Shown: positions 34,111 to 46,239 of the stretch, piece after piece
Layout: each line of letters starts with the position of its first letter
Position numbering within the stretch: position 1 is the first letter of the stretch
NCBI GenBank assembly: GCA_010909165.1
Contig: MU008166.1
Coordinates: 310,001 to 374,000 of the forward strand
DNA length: 64,000 nt
Direction: 5' to 3'
Origin: Anthoceros angustus
Lineage: Eukaryota; Streptophyta; Anthocerotopsida; Anthocerotales; Anthocerotaceae
Translations under genes and position numbers: made by a program
Notes under the pieces: model-generated
The model's database searches: none
What the model saw: only the letters and a program-made list of their open reading frames with translations
What the model was told of the DNA's origin: nothing

Positions 34111-34359
34111 CGAATTTGTAATGGGCCTATTTTAGGCATTTGAGGTTAAATGAATGATGACCGTGTTCGGTGAACCGTTGCTACTACTTGAGCCGTTTAG
34201 CGTAACTAGCGGTGTTAAGGCTTTATCGTAATCCGTTGATGCGCTTCAAACATCCATATTTCATTTCCACGTAAGCTCGAGCCTCTCCTTTTCATCAAGA
34301 GTTCGAGAGTCCGGATCAATTCTCTTACTTCCTCCCGCCAACTTCCCGCATGAGGTTTT

Positions 34360-37262
34360 GAAGATTGCGGATGGTGATCGCGAGGACGCCACGGAGCAAT
34401 AAGCATGCAGAGATCGACCCCCGCTGCGTTGGAGGCGCCACGCATCGAGCGGCGGAAAAATGCGATGGCGGTGCAAGAGCAGCAGGATCGCCGCAAGGGC
34501 GTCGGATGAGGGGATGCAGATCCCGCGAATGTAACAGAACCCCACCGCTATTATGCAATTGAGAGAATCCTCTCATGGTAGTGTCCGGACGTCCACCTCA
34601 AAGGGTACTCAGCGGAGGATATGAAGACATTGATGGCGGTGAGGAGCACCAACCTCGGTGGAAATGCACGATCATTCCTCATGCTTTTAACTTTGTGGAG
34701 CAGCTTTCGGTGAAAAAGCTCCGATTCTCTTCCGCGGTACAACACAGACAAAGAGTGGAGCGTTGTTGCGGAAGAACCCAAGATCCAGTGCCTTGGATTC
34801 CACTCGGCCTTATGGATTAACGTTACAATGGTATTGAGGGGATTCCTGCAAGAGTCGGATGGATTCTATGCAGCGATGGGCGGAATGGCGAAGATATGCA
34901 CATACGCTTTTGGTCACCAAGAAACCTCATTTGCACATAAACGATGACATCAACACACATCTCCTGCGATAATGGATGCTGCCAAGATAATGCCTCGTCG
35001 TTGTGAGCCAGTTGAAATCGGCCTTGCGTGATTCCAAAAGTGTTCAAGATGTAAGTCGTTGTATGTCATGTATCACTTCCCATTTTCGATTAGGGTTTCG
35101 CATCTTTGGTATACTCATTGTTTTCCTCTTTAAAATGAACAGGGGGGAGAACAATTTTGCCGCGTTCTACTCCGCTACGCCGCTGAAGGGGTGCTGAAGA
35201 ACAGAGGTGTAGTGATCAGACGCGCTGGTGATCGGGCAGGCGAGGCGGTGCGAACGCAATTCGCCGCGCTATCAGGCGGGCCGGTGGGTTGTGTGCAGAC
35301 CGAAACGATGCCCCGGATTATGCAACCGGAGATGGAGGAGGACGAGGTTCCCGGTGGCCAGGCCGAGCCGAGCTCTCCGGAAGAGGAGGAGCGCCTCGCC
35401 TCGGTCCGATCGGAGGCGAGCACAGGCGGCCCATGGCTCGCAACATGTCCAGCCTCGGGGTCTTGAATGAGGCTTTTGAGGAGGAGGTGACCCTCCTCGT
35501 CAGAAGAGGAGGAGCGCCTCGCCTCGTGGTCCGGCGCGGAGGCGAGCACACCAATCAAGCGAAAGAGGAAGAAGAAGGGAATCCAGCTGTCGGTCAGTGA
35601 AGATGAGAAGGCGAATGGCTGGTAAGAATGTCCCCCCGCCTCCGCACCAACCCATGTAAGAATTGAAGCATCTTGTTTTGATTTCCATGCGAGAGCACCA
35701 ATCAAGCGAAGAGGAAGGCAAGATCTCGGTGGTGATGGAGAAGTGGGCGGGCGGAAAAATTAAGGAAGTCGAGGAAGCATGCGAAGAGGAAGCCGTTGCG
35801 GACGACCACGGATGCGAGCAGGAGCTCCTTTCGCGAGGACGCCACGGAGCAATAAGCATGCAGATCGACCCCCGCTGCGTTGGAGGCGCCGCCACGCATC
35901 AGGAAGCAGCGGAAAAATGCAGTGGCGGCTGCAAGAGCAGCAGGATCGTTGCAAGGGCGCGTACCGGATGAGGGGATGCAGATCCCCGCGAATGTGGTAA
36001 CAGGAACCCCACCTGCTATTATGCAATTGAGAGAATCCTCTCATGGTAGTGTCCAGACGTCCACCTCAAAGGGTACTCAACGGAGAGGATATGAAGACAT
36101 TGATGGCCAGCGAGGGAGCACCAACCTCAGTGGAAATGCAGTCACTGCGATTCCTCATGCTTTTAACTTTGTGGAGCAGCGGTGAAAAAGCTCCGTGATT
36201 CTCTTCCGCGGTACAACATGCATAAAGAGTGGAGCGTTGTTGCGAAGAAGAACCCAAGATCCAGTGCCTTGGATTCCACTCGGCCTTATGGATTAACGGT
36301 TACAATGGTATTGAGGGGATTCCTGCAAGAGTCGGATGGATTCTATGTAACAAGGACGAATGGGCGAAGATATGCACATACGCTTTTGGTCACCAAGAAA
36401 CCTCATTTGCACATAAACGATGACATCAACACACATCTCCTCGATAATGGATGCTGCCAAGATAATGCCTCGTCGTTGTGAGCCAGTTGAAATCGGCCTT
36501 GCGTGATTCCAAAAGTGTTCAAGATGTAAGTCGGTTGTATGTCACCATGTATCACTTCCCATTTTCGCTTAGGGTTTCGCCGCATCTTTACTCATTGTTT
36601 TCCTCTTTAAATGAATGGGGAGAACAATTTTGCGCGTTCTACTCGCTACGCCTGAAGGTGAAGAATGCAGGTGTAGTGATCGACGCTACCGGTGATCGGG
36701 CGAGGCGGTGCGAACGCACCGCGCTATCAGCGGGCCGTGGGTTGTGTGTGCATCGAAACGATGCCCCGGATTATGCAACCGGAGATGGAGGAGGACGAGG
36801 TTCCGGGCTGCCGAGCCGAGCTCTCCGGAAGAGGAGGAGCGCCTCGCCTCGTGGTCCGGCGCGGAGGCGAGCTCGACGGCCGCCCATGGCTCGCAACATG
36901 TCCAGCCTCGGGGTCTTGAATCGAGGCTTTTGAGGAGGAGGTGACCCTCCTCGTCCGAAGAGGAAGAAGAAGGGAATCCGCACTGTGAAAGAAGAAGAAG
37001 GGAATCACTGCCCAGTCACCGTGAAGATGAGAAGGCGAATGGCTGGTAAGAATGCCCTGCCCGCCTCCGCACCAACCCATGTAAGAATTGAAGCATCTTG
37101 TTTTGATTTCCATGCGAGAGCACCAATCAAGCGAAAGAGGAAGGCAAGATCTCGTGGTGATGGAGAAGAGGTGGGCGAGGGCGGAAAAATTAAGGAAGTC
37201 GAGGAAGCATGCGAAGAGGAAGCCGTTGCGGACGACCACGATGCCGAACGACGGAGCTCCTT
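34360..37262 (+). repeat. Two tandem copies of a 1.45-kb unit (P units), coding-like
   Basis: Landmark GACGCCACGGAGCAATAAGC lies at about 34385 and 35840, and each copy ends in GTTGCGGACGACCACG before about 35825 and 37245. The forward strand reads protein-like pieces: PRSSALDSTRPYGLTVTMVL, RRYAHTLLVTKKPHLHINDD and SQLKSALRDSKSVQD. A GTAAGT donor follows the last piece. After that come METMPRIMQPEMEEDEVPGG-like and basic SFDFHARAPIKRKRKARSRG-like pieces, the latter a possible nuclear localisation signal. Frames are broken by small indels in both copies. I do not recognise the domain. The units precede the methyltransferase-like array in the same orientation and probably form its N-terminal part. 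Confidence 0.6.
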
Positions 37263-37499
37263 CGCAGGAGGATGACTATCGGAGATGGTTCGCACTCGGG
37301 CCTACAAGAAGCGGGTGCAAACCACAACATTCGACATTCACATATCATTTTCGTCACGCTTCATTTCTAACGCAGATGCTCGAGATAAGGAAGGTGGATG
37401 AGGCATGGATGAAGTGCCTTGTTCGACGGATGAGGGGATTCCTGCAAGAGTGGAGCGTTGTTGCGAAGAAGAAGGGCGCTCCCACTTTTGTGCATGATT

Positions 37500-40350
37500 G
37501 ATCCGGCCACGGTGCTTGAAGAAGAAGATGCACCGGAGGAGATCGAGCTCAAAGATTACACCCTAGGGGTCTTTGGGAGGGAACCATTGCTATGCCATGC
37601 GACCATGCGAAATGTATCCGGAAGATAAATTTCAATGGCTTGAGGCCATGTATATGAGCTTGATAGAGGAAGAAATGCGGTGCCGGCGTGATCACAATGT
37701 GTATGCGACAAGAGGAAGAAGCTTGGTTTTATTGAACAAGTCCGCTACATACATGATGAGCTTGAGATTTTGTACCGGACACACCCGATGGAAAACCATG
37801 CGGTGGAAGTTCAATGTGTACAAGTTGGGGATGCCGGAGGAGGCTGGAAACTCAAGGACACGATTATGTAAGATGGTGGGAGGAAGACTGCCGTTGAGGA
37901 TTGCGAGTGCGGGGGTAAATTGTGGAGAACGTGGACACCATTTTCCATGTGGGAGAAGTGCGAACTCCCAGGCGGCGAGGCAGCCTGATCGGGGGCGGCG
38001 GCGGCGAAAGCGGAAGCCCTGACCCAACAGCGGCCGGTCCTCGGCCCCTCGTCCGGCTCCAATGCTCGGAAGGGCATGGAGAGCATTCAAGGAGTCCCGA
38101 AGGACGAAAGGTGAAGAGATGTTGATAGCGTGACCCGAAGGTCATCCAAAGACAAGTGCTTGAAGAAGAAGATGCACCGGAGGAGATCGAGCTCAAAGAT
38201 TACACCCTAGGGGTGCCGAGGGAACTATTGCTATGCCGCCATGCATAATCGTCGAAATGTATCCGGAAGATAAATTTCAATGGCTTGAGGGCCATGTATA
38301 TGCAGCTTGACAGAGGAAGAAATGGGCTGATCACAATGTGTATGCATAAGAGGAAGAAGCTTGGTTTTATTGAACAAGTACGCTACATACATGATGAGCT
38401 TGAGATTTGGCACCGGACACACCCGATGGAAAACCGACTGCGGAAGTTCAATGTGTACAAGTTGGGGATGCCGGAGGAGGCTGGAAAACCCAAGGACACG
38501 ATTATGTAAGATGGTGGATGGAAGACTGCTGAGGATTGCGAGGTGGGTAAATTGTGGGAGAACGTGGACACCATTTTCCATGTGGGAGAAGTGCGAACTC
38601 CAGCAGTGCAGACAATGGGGGACGCGGCGAAGCAAACGGAAGCCACAAGACCCAACTACAACAGCACCGCCCCTTAATCCCTCGTCCGGCTCCAATGCTC
38701 TAAGGGCATGGAGAGCATTCCAAGGAGTCCCAAGGACGAGAAGGTGAAGAGATGTTGATAGTGACCCGTAAGGTCATCCAAGGAAACCGCAGCTAAAAGA
38801 TATGGATACGATGTTGGCAGGAAGAAGATTAACCTTATCGAGCATGCCTTCGAAGGCTATGAAGTGTGCCACCTTGAAGTCGCCAAGCAGTTCCAAAACA
38901 TCTAGGCCAAGGAAGGGACGCTCCCACTTTTGTGCATGATTGATCCGGCACGGTGCTTGAAGAAGAAGATGCACGGAGGAGATCGAGCCCATTACACCCT
39001 AGGGGTCTGGGAGGGAACCATTGCTATGCCGCCATGCAGTATCCCCGGAAGATAAATTTCAATGGCTTGAGGGCCATGTATATGCGAGCTTGACAGAGGA
39101 AGAAATGCGGTCTTTGGCTGATCACAATGTGTGCGACAAGAGGAAGAAGCTTGGTTTTATTGAACAAGTCCGCTACATACATGATGAGCTTGAGATTTGG
39201 CACCGGACACACCCGATGGAAAACCATGCGGTGGAAGTTCAATGTGTACAAGTTGGGGATGCCGGAGGAGGCTGGAAACTCAAGGACACGATTATGTACG
39301 AAGATGGTGGGAGGAAGACTGCCGTTGAGGATTGCGAGTGCGGGGGTAAATTGTGGAGAACGTGGACACCATTTTCCATGTGGGAGAAGTGCGAACTCCC
39401 AGGCGGCGAGGCAGCCTGATCGGGGGCGGCGGCGGCGAAAGCGGAAGCCCTGACCCAACAGCGGCCGGTCCTCGGCCCCTCGTCCGGCTCCAATGCTCGG
39501 AAGGGCATGGAGAGCATTCAAGGAGTCCCGAAGGACGAAAGGTGAAGAGATGTTGATAGCGTGACCCGAAGGTCATCCAAAGACAAGTGCTTGAAGAAAG
39601 AAGATGCACCGGAGGAGATCGAGCTCAAAGATTACACCCTAGGGGTGCCGAGGGAACTATTGCTATGCCGCCATGCATAATCGTCGAAATGTATCCGGAA
39701 GATAAATTTCAATGGCTTGAGGGCCATGTATATGCAGCTTGACAGAGGAAGAAATGGGCTGATCACAATGTGTATGCATAAGAGGAAGAAGCTTGGTTTT
39801 ATTGAACAAGTACGCTACATACATGATGAGCTTGAGATTTGGCACCGGACACACCCGATGGAAAACCGACTGCAGGAAGTTCAATGTGTACAAGTTGCCG
39901 GGATGCCGGAGGAGGCTGGAAAACCCAAGGACACGATTATGTAAGATGGTGGATGGAAGACTGCTGAGGATTGCGAGGTGGGTAAATTGTGGGAGAACGT
40001 GGACACCATTTTCCATGTGGGAGAAGTGCGAACTCCAGCAGTGCAGACAATGGGGGACGCGGCGAAGCAAACGGAAGCCACAAGACCCAACTACAACAGC
40101 ACCGCCCCTTAATCCCTCGTCCGGCTCCAATGCTCTAAGGGCATGGAGAGCATTCCAAGGAGTCCCAAGGACGAGAAGGTGAAGAGATGTTGATAGTGAC
40201 CCGTAAGGTCATCCAAGGAAACCGCAGCTAAAAGATATGGATACGATGTTGGCAGGAAGAAGATTAACCTTATCGAGCATGCCTTCGAAGGCTATGAAGT
40301 GTGCCACCTTGAAGTCGCCAAGCAGTTCCAAAACATCTAGGCCAAGGAAT
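37500..40350 (+). repeat. Nested duplications of a 0.65-kb coding-like block (B units B1-B4)
   Basis: The phrase CCGGAAGATAAATTTCAATG marks copies at about 37,619, 38,265, 39,047 and 39,698. B1 resembles B3 and B2 resembles B4 far more than B1 resembles B2, so a two-block unit of about 1.43 kb (37,500-38,925 and 38,930-40,345) was itself duplicated. The consensus forward reading is EMYPEDKFQWLEGHVYASLT, RKKLGFIEQVRYIHDELEIW and HRTHPMEN, then ETAAKRYGYDVGRKKINLIE and HAFEGYE, followed by a GTAAGT donor near 40,380. The helical, amphipathic blocks match no domain I know. Frames break in each copy. Confidence 0.65.
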
Positions 40351-40470
40351 TGGCGAAGTTTCAAACGACTTTTGCAGTGGTAAGTGAGTGTATTCGTTGG
40401 GAGTCGCGGTCGTGGCGCATTTGCAGATCTTGTGGTGGCCGGCGCCTCTGTTGTTTGTTACCGTAGGCGC

Positions 40471-40511
40471 AGTGCGCGCGCGCGCGCGCGCGCGCGCGCG
40501 CGCGCGCGCGC
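40471..40511. repeat. CG dinucleotide tract in a putative intron
   Basis: About 20 alternating CG dinucleotides lie just after a GTAAGT donor-like site, flanked by GCGCCGG-type repeats. Such alternating tracts can adopt Z-DNA. Cognate tracts occur in the other copies, at 44203-44231 and as degenerate sequence near 42310. Confidence 0.9.
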
Positions 40512-40639
40512 CGGTGCGCCGGTGACCGGCGCCCGGCGGTGACGGCCACTAGTCGTCGCCGCGCCTCCAGCACAGGTTGGTGGAGTCGCCGGCGCCACCG
40601 CAATCTGGTGGCCACGCCTCCTTCTGTCAATGAGTTTCG

Positions 40640-41345
40640 ACCACCGTCTGCTTGCGTAAACCGGGAGACATTGAGGATCTGGAAAGCCTTCCAAAACCGT
40701 TTCAGGATTTTGTTTATAGCATGTGTAACTGGAAACGGATGGAAGAAGAGCGAAAACAAATGGCAGACAAGGACATGGATGCAAGGCTGAGCAGTTTCAG
40801 AGTGCCGGGGTCTTCGGACAAAGTGGCATACTAGGTGGTGCATCGCGACATTTTGGACATGAAAGGATTCTTGCCACCGAGGAGGTATACTCTTCTTTTC
40901 TGCGACCTCCCTCGAGGTTTACAGCGGCATGAGAATGACAAGGCTTTCGTTGAAGAAGAATTGAAAGAGCTCATCAGCTCTTTCAACGAGAAGACCACCA
41001 GCGATGTGTTCCGGATAATTCTGATGCATGGGGTGGATGGGGTGATTCAAGCCAGGGAGGCTTTGAGGTCGTGGTGCAGGAAAGGAGTCATTCGGACGGT
41101 ATGGAGAAAACCAACATCCCACCTAACGGTGGTCTTTGTGGAAAGCAGTGGAATATTTGGCGATGGGAGCGCGGTGAGGGCGAGTCCAATGTCGGAAAAG
41201 CTCCTCTTTTCGGCAAAGACATCAAGCAGTCAAGAGTTATCCGACATGGGAAGTGGTGAAGAAGGCGATTTACCACAGGTGATAAGATGGTCGTATCGCC
41301 ATATCGAAACCGTGGGCTTATTAGGCATGTTGGTGAACATGTTCT
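40640..41345 (+). pseudogene. Methyltransferase-like unit D1, truncated before motif I
   Basis: The forward strand reads PGDIEDLESLPKPFQDFVYS, CNWKRMEEERKQMADKDMD and, after a stop, MKGFLPPRRYTLLFCDLPRG. It continues HENDKAFVEEELKELISSFN and RIILMHGVDGVIQAREALRS. In amino-type DNA methyltransferases (N6-adenine or N4-cytosine) the catalytic motif IV is (D/N/S)PP(Y/W/F) after a beta strand. CDLPRG here sits in that context but with altered residues. The copy ends at about 41,345, where sequence switches to a segment homologous to 37,405 (GGCATGGATGAAGTGCCTTG). The SAM-binding motif I is therefore missing. The resemblance comes from family knowledge and no search was run. Confidence 0.45.
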
Positions 41346-41429
41346 CCAACGAAGGCATGGATGAAGTGCCTTGTTCGATGATGCGCAGGTCACGAAGGGA
41401 CGCTCCCACTTTTGTGCATGATTGATCCA

Positions 41430-42210
41430 AAGACATGCTTGAAGAAAGAAGATGCACGGAGGAGATCGAGCCCGGCATTACCCTAGGGGTCTTTGGGAGG
41501 GAACCATTGCTATGCCGCCATGCGAACCTCGAAATGTATCCGGAAGATAAATTTCAATGGCTTGAGGGCCATGTATATGAGCAGAGGAAGAAATGCGGGT
41601 CTTGGCGGTTGATCACAATGTGTATGCGACAAGAGGAAGAAGCTTGGTTTTATTGAACAAGTACGCTATACATGATGAGCTTGAGATTTGGCACCGGACA
41701 CACCCGATGGAAACCCATGCGTGGAAGTTCAATGTGTACAAGTTGGGGATCTTTGGAGGAGGTGGAAACTCAAGGACACGATTATGTACGAAGATGGTGG
41801 GAGGAAGACTCTGAGGATTGAGGATTGCAGGTAAATTGTGGGAGAACGTGGACACCATTTTCCGGATGTGGGAGAAGTGCGAACTCCAGGCAGGCGGGAA
41901 GCAGCCGATCGGGGGCGGCAGGCGGCGAAAGCGGAAGCCACAAGACCCAACTACAACACGGCCGGTCCCTAATCGGCCCCCTCGTCGCTCCAATGCTCGG
42001 AAGGGCATGGAGAGCATTCAAGGAGTCCCGAAGGACGAGAAGGTGAAGATGTTGATAGCGGTGACCGGAAGGTCATCCAAGCTGCAGCTAAAAGATATGG
42101 ATACGATGTTGGCAGGAAGAAGATTAACCTTATCGAGCATGCCTTTGAAGGCTATGAAGTGTGCCACCTTGAAGTCGCCAAAGCAGTTCCCAAACATCTA
42201 GGCCAAGGAA
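41430..42210 (+). repeat. B/C unit, fifth copy
   Basis: A further copy of the block marked by CCGGAAGATAAATTTCAATG (41,539). It is followed by AAGATATGGATACGATGTTG (about 42,091) and a GTAAGT donor-like site near 42,236. It carries its own set of indels relative to B1-B4. Confidence 0.7.
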
Positions 42211-42499
42211 TTGGCGGTTTCAAACTTTTGAAAGTGGTAAGTGAGTGTATTCGTTGGGAGTCGGGGTCGGCACCAATCTTGTGGGTGGCCTCCCTGTTGT
42301 GCGTGGCGCAGCGCGCGCGCCGGCCGACCGCGACACCACAAGTGCGCCGGTGGCCGCCCGGCGCGCCGGTGGCGCCTCGCGCTGGCCGGCACTCGCCGTC
42401 GCCGGCGCCGACCGCGACTCCACTGCATTTTCGGTGGAGTGCGCCGGTGACCGCGACACCACAAGTGCGCCGGTGGCCGGCCTCCACGTCAATGAGTTG

Positions 42500-43345
42500 T
42501 CGACCACCGTCTGCTTGCGTAAACCGGAGACATTGAGGATTTGGAAAGCCAAAACCTTTCCAAGATTTTGTTTATAGCGCGCAATCGAAACGGATGGAAG
42601 AAGAGCGAAAACAAATGGCCGACAAGGACATGGATGCGGTGCGGTTTGAGTGCAGGTCTTGGACAAAGTGGCATATCGGTGGTGCATCGAGACATTTTGG
42701 ATATGAAAGGATTTTTGCCACCGAGGAGGTATACTCTTCTTTTCTGCGACCTCCCTCGAGGTTTACAGTGACATGAGAATGACAAGGCTTTCGTTGAAGA
42801 AGAATTGAAAGAGATCATCGCTCTTTCAACGAGAAGACCACCGATGTGTTAGGATAATTCTTATGCATGGGGTGGATGGGGTGATTCAAGCCGGGAGGCT
42901 TTGAGGTCTTGGTGCGGGAAAGGAGTCATTCAAAGTATGGAGAAAACCAACATCCCACCTAACGGTGGTCTTTGTGGAAAGCAGTGGAATATTTGATGGG
43001 AAGCGCGGTGAGGATGAGTCCAATGAAAGCTCCTCTTTTCCAAAGACATCAACAGTCAAGAGTTATCCGACATGGATGTGGTGAAGAAGGCGATTTACCA
43101 CCTGATAAGATGGTCGTATCGCCATATCGAAACCGTGGGCTTATTAGGCATGTTGGTGAACATGTTCTCCAACGAAGACCCGGATTGTTGGCCTTTGTGC
43201 GGGATCGGGATCATTTTGGTGGCGGGATACAGCGGAAAAGGAACGTTGTGGCCATTGACAAAGGCATACGATGCTCAATGTATATGTCACAACGAGTGAG
43301 CAGGTTGGAGGCGGTGGGTTCGAAGAAATAACAACAGATAAGTTT
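42500..43345 (+). pseudogene. Methyltransferase-like unit D2 with motif I region
   Basis: This copy repeats the D1 layout with more deletions. Near 43,072-43,150 it reads DVVKKAIYHLIRWSYRHIET and GLLGMLVNMFSNE. At 43193-43216 one frame reads LCAGSGSF, and at 43245-43262 a second frame reads VVAIDK. In amino-methyltransferases of the beta arrangement, motif I (D-x-F/C-x-GSG-T/S, then xxGRxxxGxExD) follows motif IV near the C-terminus, which is the order here. A one-base frameshift lies between the two pieces, and motif IV is also out of frame, so no product is possible from this copy as written. The function is inferred from motif order only. Confidence 0.5.
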
Positions 43346-43369
43346 TCGGGCCACAGCAAGTTTTGGGCA

Positions 43370-44135
43370 AAGGAGATCCGTGCACGGAGATCGAGCTCAA
43401 AGATTACACCCTAGGGGTGCCGGAGGGAACATTGCTATGCCGCCATGCCATACCGCAAAATGTATCCGCGGAAGATAAATTTCAATGGCTTGAGGGCCAT
43501 GTATATGCGAGCTTGACAGAGGAAGAAGGGTGCGTTGATCACAATGTGTATGCATAAGAGGAAGAAGCTTGGTTTTATTGAACAAGTACGCTATACATGA
43601 TGAGCTTGAGATTTGGCACCGGACACACCCGATGGAAAACCGATGCGTGGAAGTTCAATGTACAAGTTGCCGGGATGCCGGAGGAGGCTGGAAAACCCAA
43701 GGACACGATTATGTAAGATGGTGGATGGAAGACTGCTGAGGATTGCGAGGTGCAGGGGTAAATTGTGGAGAACGTGGACACCATTTTCCGATGTGGGAGA
43801 AGTGCGAACTCCCAGGTGAACAAAGACAGTGACGACGGGCGCAAAGAAACGGAAGCCACAAGACCCAACTACAACGGCCCTAATCTCGTCCGGCTCCAAT
43901 GCTCAAGGGCATGGAGAGCATTCCAAGGAGTCCCGAAGGACGAGAAGGTGAAGAGATGTTGATAGTGACCCGAAGGTCATCCAAGGAAACCGCAGCTAAA
44001 AGATATGGATATGATGTTGGCAACAGGAAGAAGATTAACCTTATCGAGCATGCCTTCGAAGGCTATGAAGACTTCATCAAGTCGCCAAACGAGGCCAAGG
44101 AACCACAAGTTTCAAACAATGAAAGTGGTAAGTGA
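43370..44135 (+). repeat. B/C unit, sixth copy, with best-preserved C end
   Basis: The copy is marked by CCGCGGAAGATAAATTTCAA near 43,467. Its 3' part (43899-44135) is open for 78 codons: MLKGMESIPRSPEGREGEEM, ETAAKRYGYDVGNRKKINLI, EHAFEGYEDFIKSPNEAKEP. It ends in a GTAAGTGAGT donor-like site. Confidence 0.65.
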
Positions 44136-44202
44136 GTGTATTCGTTAGAGTGCGCCGGCCACCAAGATTTGCCGACCGCGACTTTGTTGTTTGTTAGTGG
44201 CA

Positions 44203-44231
44203 GGCGCGCGCGCGCGCGCGCGCGCGCGCGC
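44203..44231. repeat. CG dinucleotide tract, third unit
   Basis: About 14 CG dinucleotides follow the donor-like site at 44,130, mirroring 40471-40511. Confidence 0.9.
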
Positions 44232-44404
44232 CGCGAGTGCGCGCCGACCGATCGCTGGCTGACGGTGCGCCGGCCGACCGGCACTCGCTGAGTGCGCCGG
44301 CCGACCGCGACTCCTGCGGCCGCCGGTTCGGTGGAGGCGCCGACCGGCGACACCACAAGTGCGCCGGCCGACCGCGACTCCATCACTGCCAATGAGTTCT
44401 CGAC

Positions 44405-45316
44405 CACCGTCTGCTTGCGTAAACCGGGAGACATTGAGGATTTGAAAGCCCGCCAAAACCTTTCCAAGATTTTGTTTATAGCGCGAATCGGAAACGGATG
44501 GAAGAAGAGCGAAAACAAATGGCCGACAAGGACATGGATGTGGTGAAAGCCAGAGTGCCCGGTCTTGGACAAAGTGGCATATCGTGGTGCATCGAGACAT
44601 TTTGGATATGAAAGGATTTTTGCCACCGAGGAGGTATACTCTTCTTTTCTGCGACCTCCCTCGAGGTTTACACGCATGAGAATGACAAGGCTTTCGTTGA
44701 AGAAGAATTGAAAGAGATCATCAGCTCTTTCAACGAGAAGACCACGAGCGATGTGTTCGGATAATTCTTATGCATGGGGTGGATGGGGTGATTCAAGCCG
44801 GGGAGGCTTTGAGGTCTTGGTGCGGGAAAGGAGTCATTCGGACGGTATGGAGAAAACCAACATCCCACCTAACGGTGGTCTTTGTGGAAAGCAGTGGAAT
44901 ATTTGATGGGAAGCGCGGTGAGGGCGAGTCCAATGTCGGAAAAGCTCCTCTTTTCGGCAAAGACATCAAGCAGTCAAGAGTTATCCGACATGGGAAGTGG
45001 TGAAGAAGGCGATTTACCACAGGTGATAAGATGGTCGTATCGCCATATCGAAACCGTGGGCTTATTAGGCATGTTGGTGAACATGTTCTCCAACGAAGGC
45101 ATGGATTGTTGGCCTTTGTGCGGGATCGGGATCATTTTGGTGGCGGGATACAGCGGAAAAGGAGCGTTGTGGCCATTGACAAAGGCATACGATGCTCAAT
45201 GTATATGTCTAGCAGTGAGCAGGTTGGAGGCGGTGGGTTCGAAGAAATAACAACAGATAAGTTTTCGGGCCACAGCAAGTTTTGGGCAAAGGAGATCCGT
45301 GCACGGAGGCATTGAA
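44405..45316 (+). pseudogene. Methyltransferase-like unit D3, most complete copy
   Basis: Blocks in order: PGDIEDL near 44,430, KRMEEERKQMADKDMD, MKGFLPPRRYTLLFCDLPRG (about 44,608-44,667), AFVEEELKEIISSFNEKTTS, RIILMHGVDGVIQAGEALRS, and GVIRTVWRKPTSHLTVVFVE. These are followed by ESNVGKAPLFGKDIKQSRVI, the Trp/Tyr/His-rich RWSYRHIETVGLLGMLVNMF, LCAGSGSF at 45114-45137 and VVAIDK about 30 bases later. The layout is motif IV, then a variable region, then motif X-like and motif I, as in beta-class amino-methyltransferases such as PF01555 members. Stops and frameshifts remain near 44,763, 45,000 and 45,140. The motif IV residues DLPRG depart from DPPY/W, so catalysis would be doubtful even if the frame were intact. 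Confidence 0.5.
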
Positions 45317-46200
45317 AATGCAAGTGTATAGCTTGCTTGGAAAGAAGGGTCGAATGAAGGACTCCGAGACCCGGGGACGGCGGTTGAAGACCAAGCGGCA
45401 TTGACAATATGGGATGAAAACGGCACACTACCACCGCACAATGTAGGCTGACGCTTCGCTTTGGTTGAAGGCGATGACTTTGGTGACACGGAAAAGGCGA
45501 GGATTTGGAAAATGTAGAAAGCGGTGCAGTTCAGACTCAATTTGGTTGAAGTAGATGACCCTTTGGGTAGCAGGACTTGTAGATGAGGGGCTCTGTCCGG
45601 TTGACGTATAATTCGTTTTGACCCTTCGTGGAAAATGCGACTTTGATTTGAATGCATATTACGTGTTTTGGACCCATAGTCTTGGCTCTGCCCTTTCCCA
45701 GTAAGTCTCGGAAGGGTCGGGCTTTGAAACAAAAGTGTGCATACATGGAAAAACCTCGATATTACTTACATTGTTCTAAGTGGAACTGCCATTCACATCT
45801 CTTTTAAAAACACGTGTTTTGCTTGATATGAGAAAGGGTGGCAACCTCATTCGCGCAAAAGAGGCTTTCAAGAATCCGCCCGATATTGCGCGAGTCTATT
45901 CATCACGTTTGAGTTTGAGCTTGATTTATGTGAGCTTGCTCTTATTGATTGCATAGAGGGAGCAACAAGCTTGACAAGTTCTTTGCTGGTCTTGACTTAG
46001 CCTCGATCTTGTAAACTTCACTTTTGCTAGCTGTCTTTGTGTGAGCTTGGTGTTTTCTGTGGATTCAGATAGACTCTTGCGGTAGCTCAATTGTGAGGAT
46101 TCTTCACGGGAGGGAGGGAGGGAGAGGGCCTCATGGGCATTCCGACATCTATCCAGTGCGGTTTGGCGGGGGCCATGGGCACATCAACACCTAGTGGTGT
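45317..46200. repeat. 3' block E1 of the array
   Basis: About 0.9 kb following D3, starting near GCAAGTGTATAGCTTGCTTG. One forward frame reads TIWDENGTLPPHNV and VEGDDFGDTEKARIWKM, suggesting a few more coding residues before a long untranslated part with CATTGTTCTAAGTGGAACTG and a GGGAGGGAGGGAG tract near 46,108. It recurs as E2 with a period of about 1,120. Confidence 0.75.
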
Positions 46201-46239
46201 CTTGTCATGTCGCATGTAGTGTATGCTTGTCGTCGTCGT

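Larger units (their letters stand above)
31695..34174. repeat. 75-base direct repeat flanking the upstream half of the DUF7869-like element
   Basis: 31695-31769 (GGTGGATGCATCGAATTTGT through GACCGTGTTCGGTGA) recurs nearly unchanged at 34100-34174. The pair encloses the duplicated N-terminal blocks and may be the footprint of a large duplication or of element ends. Confidence 0.8.
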
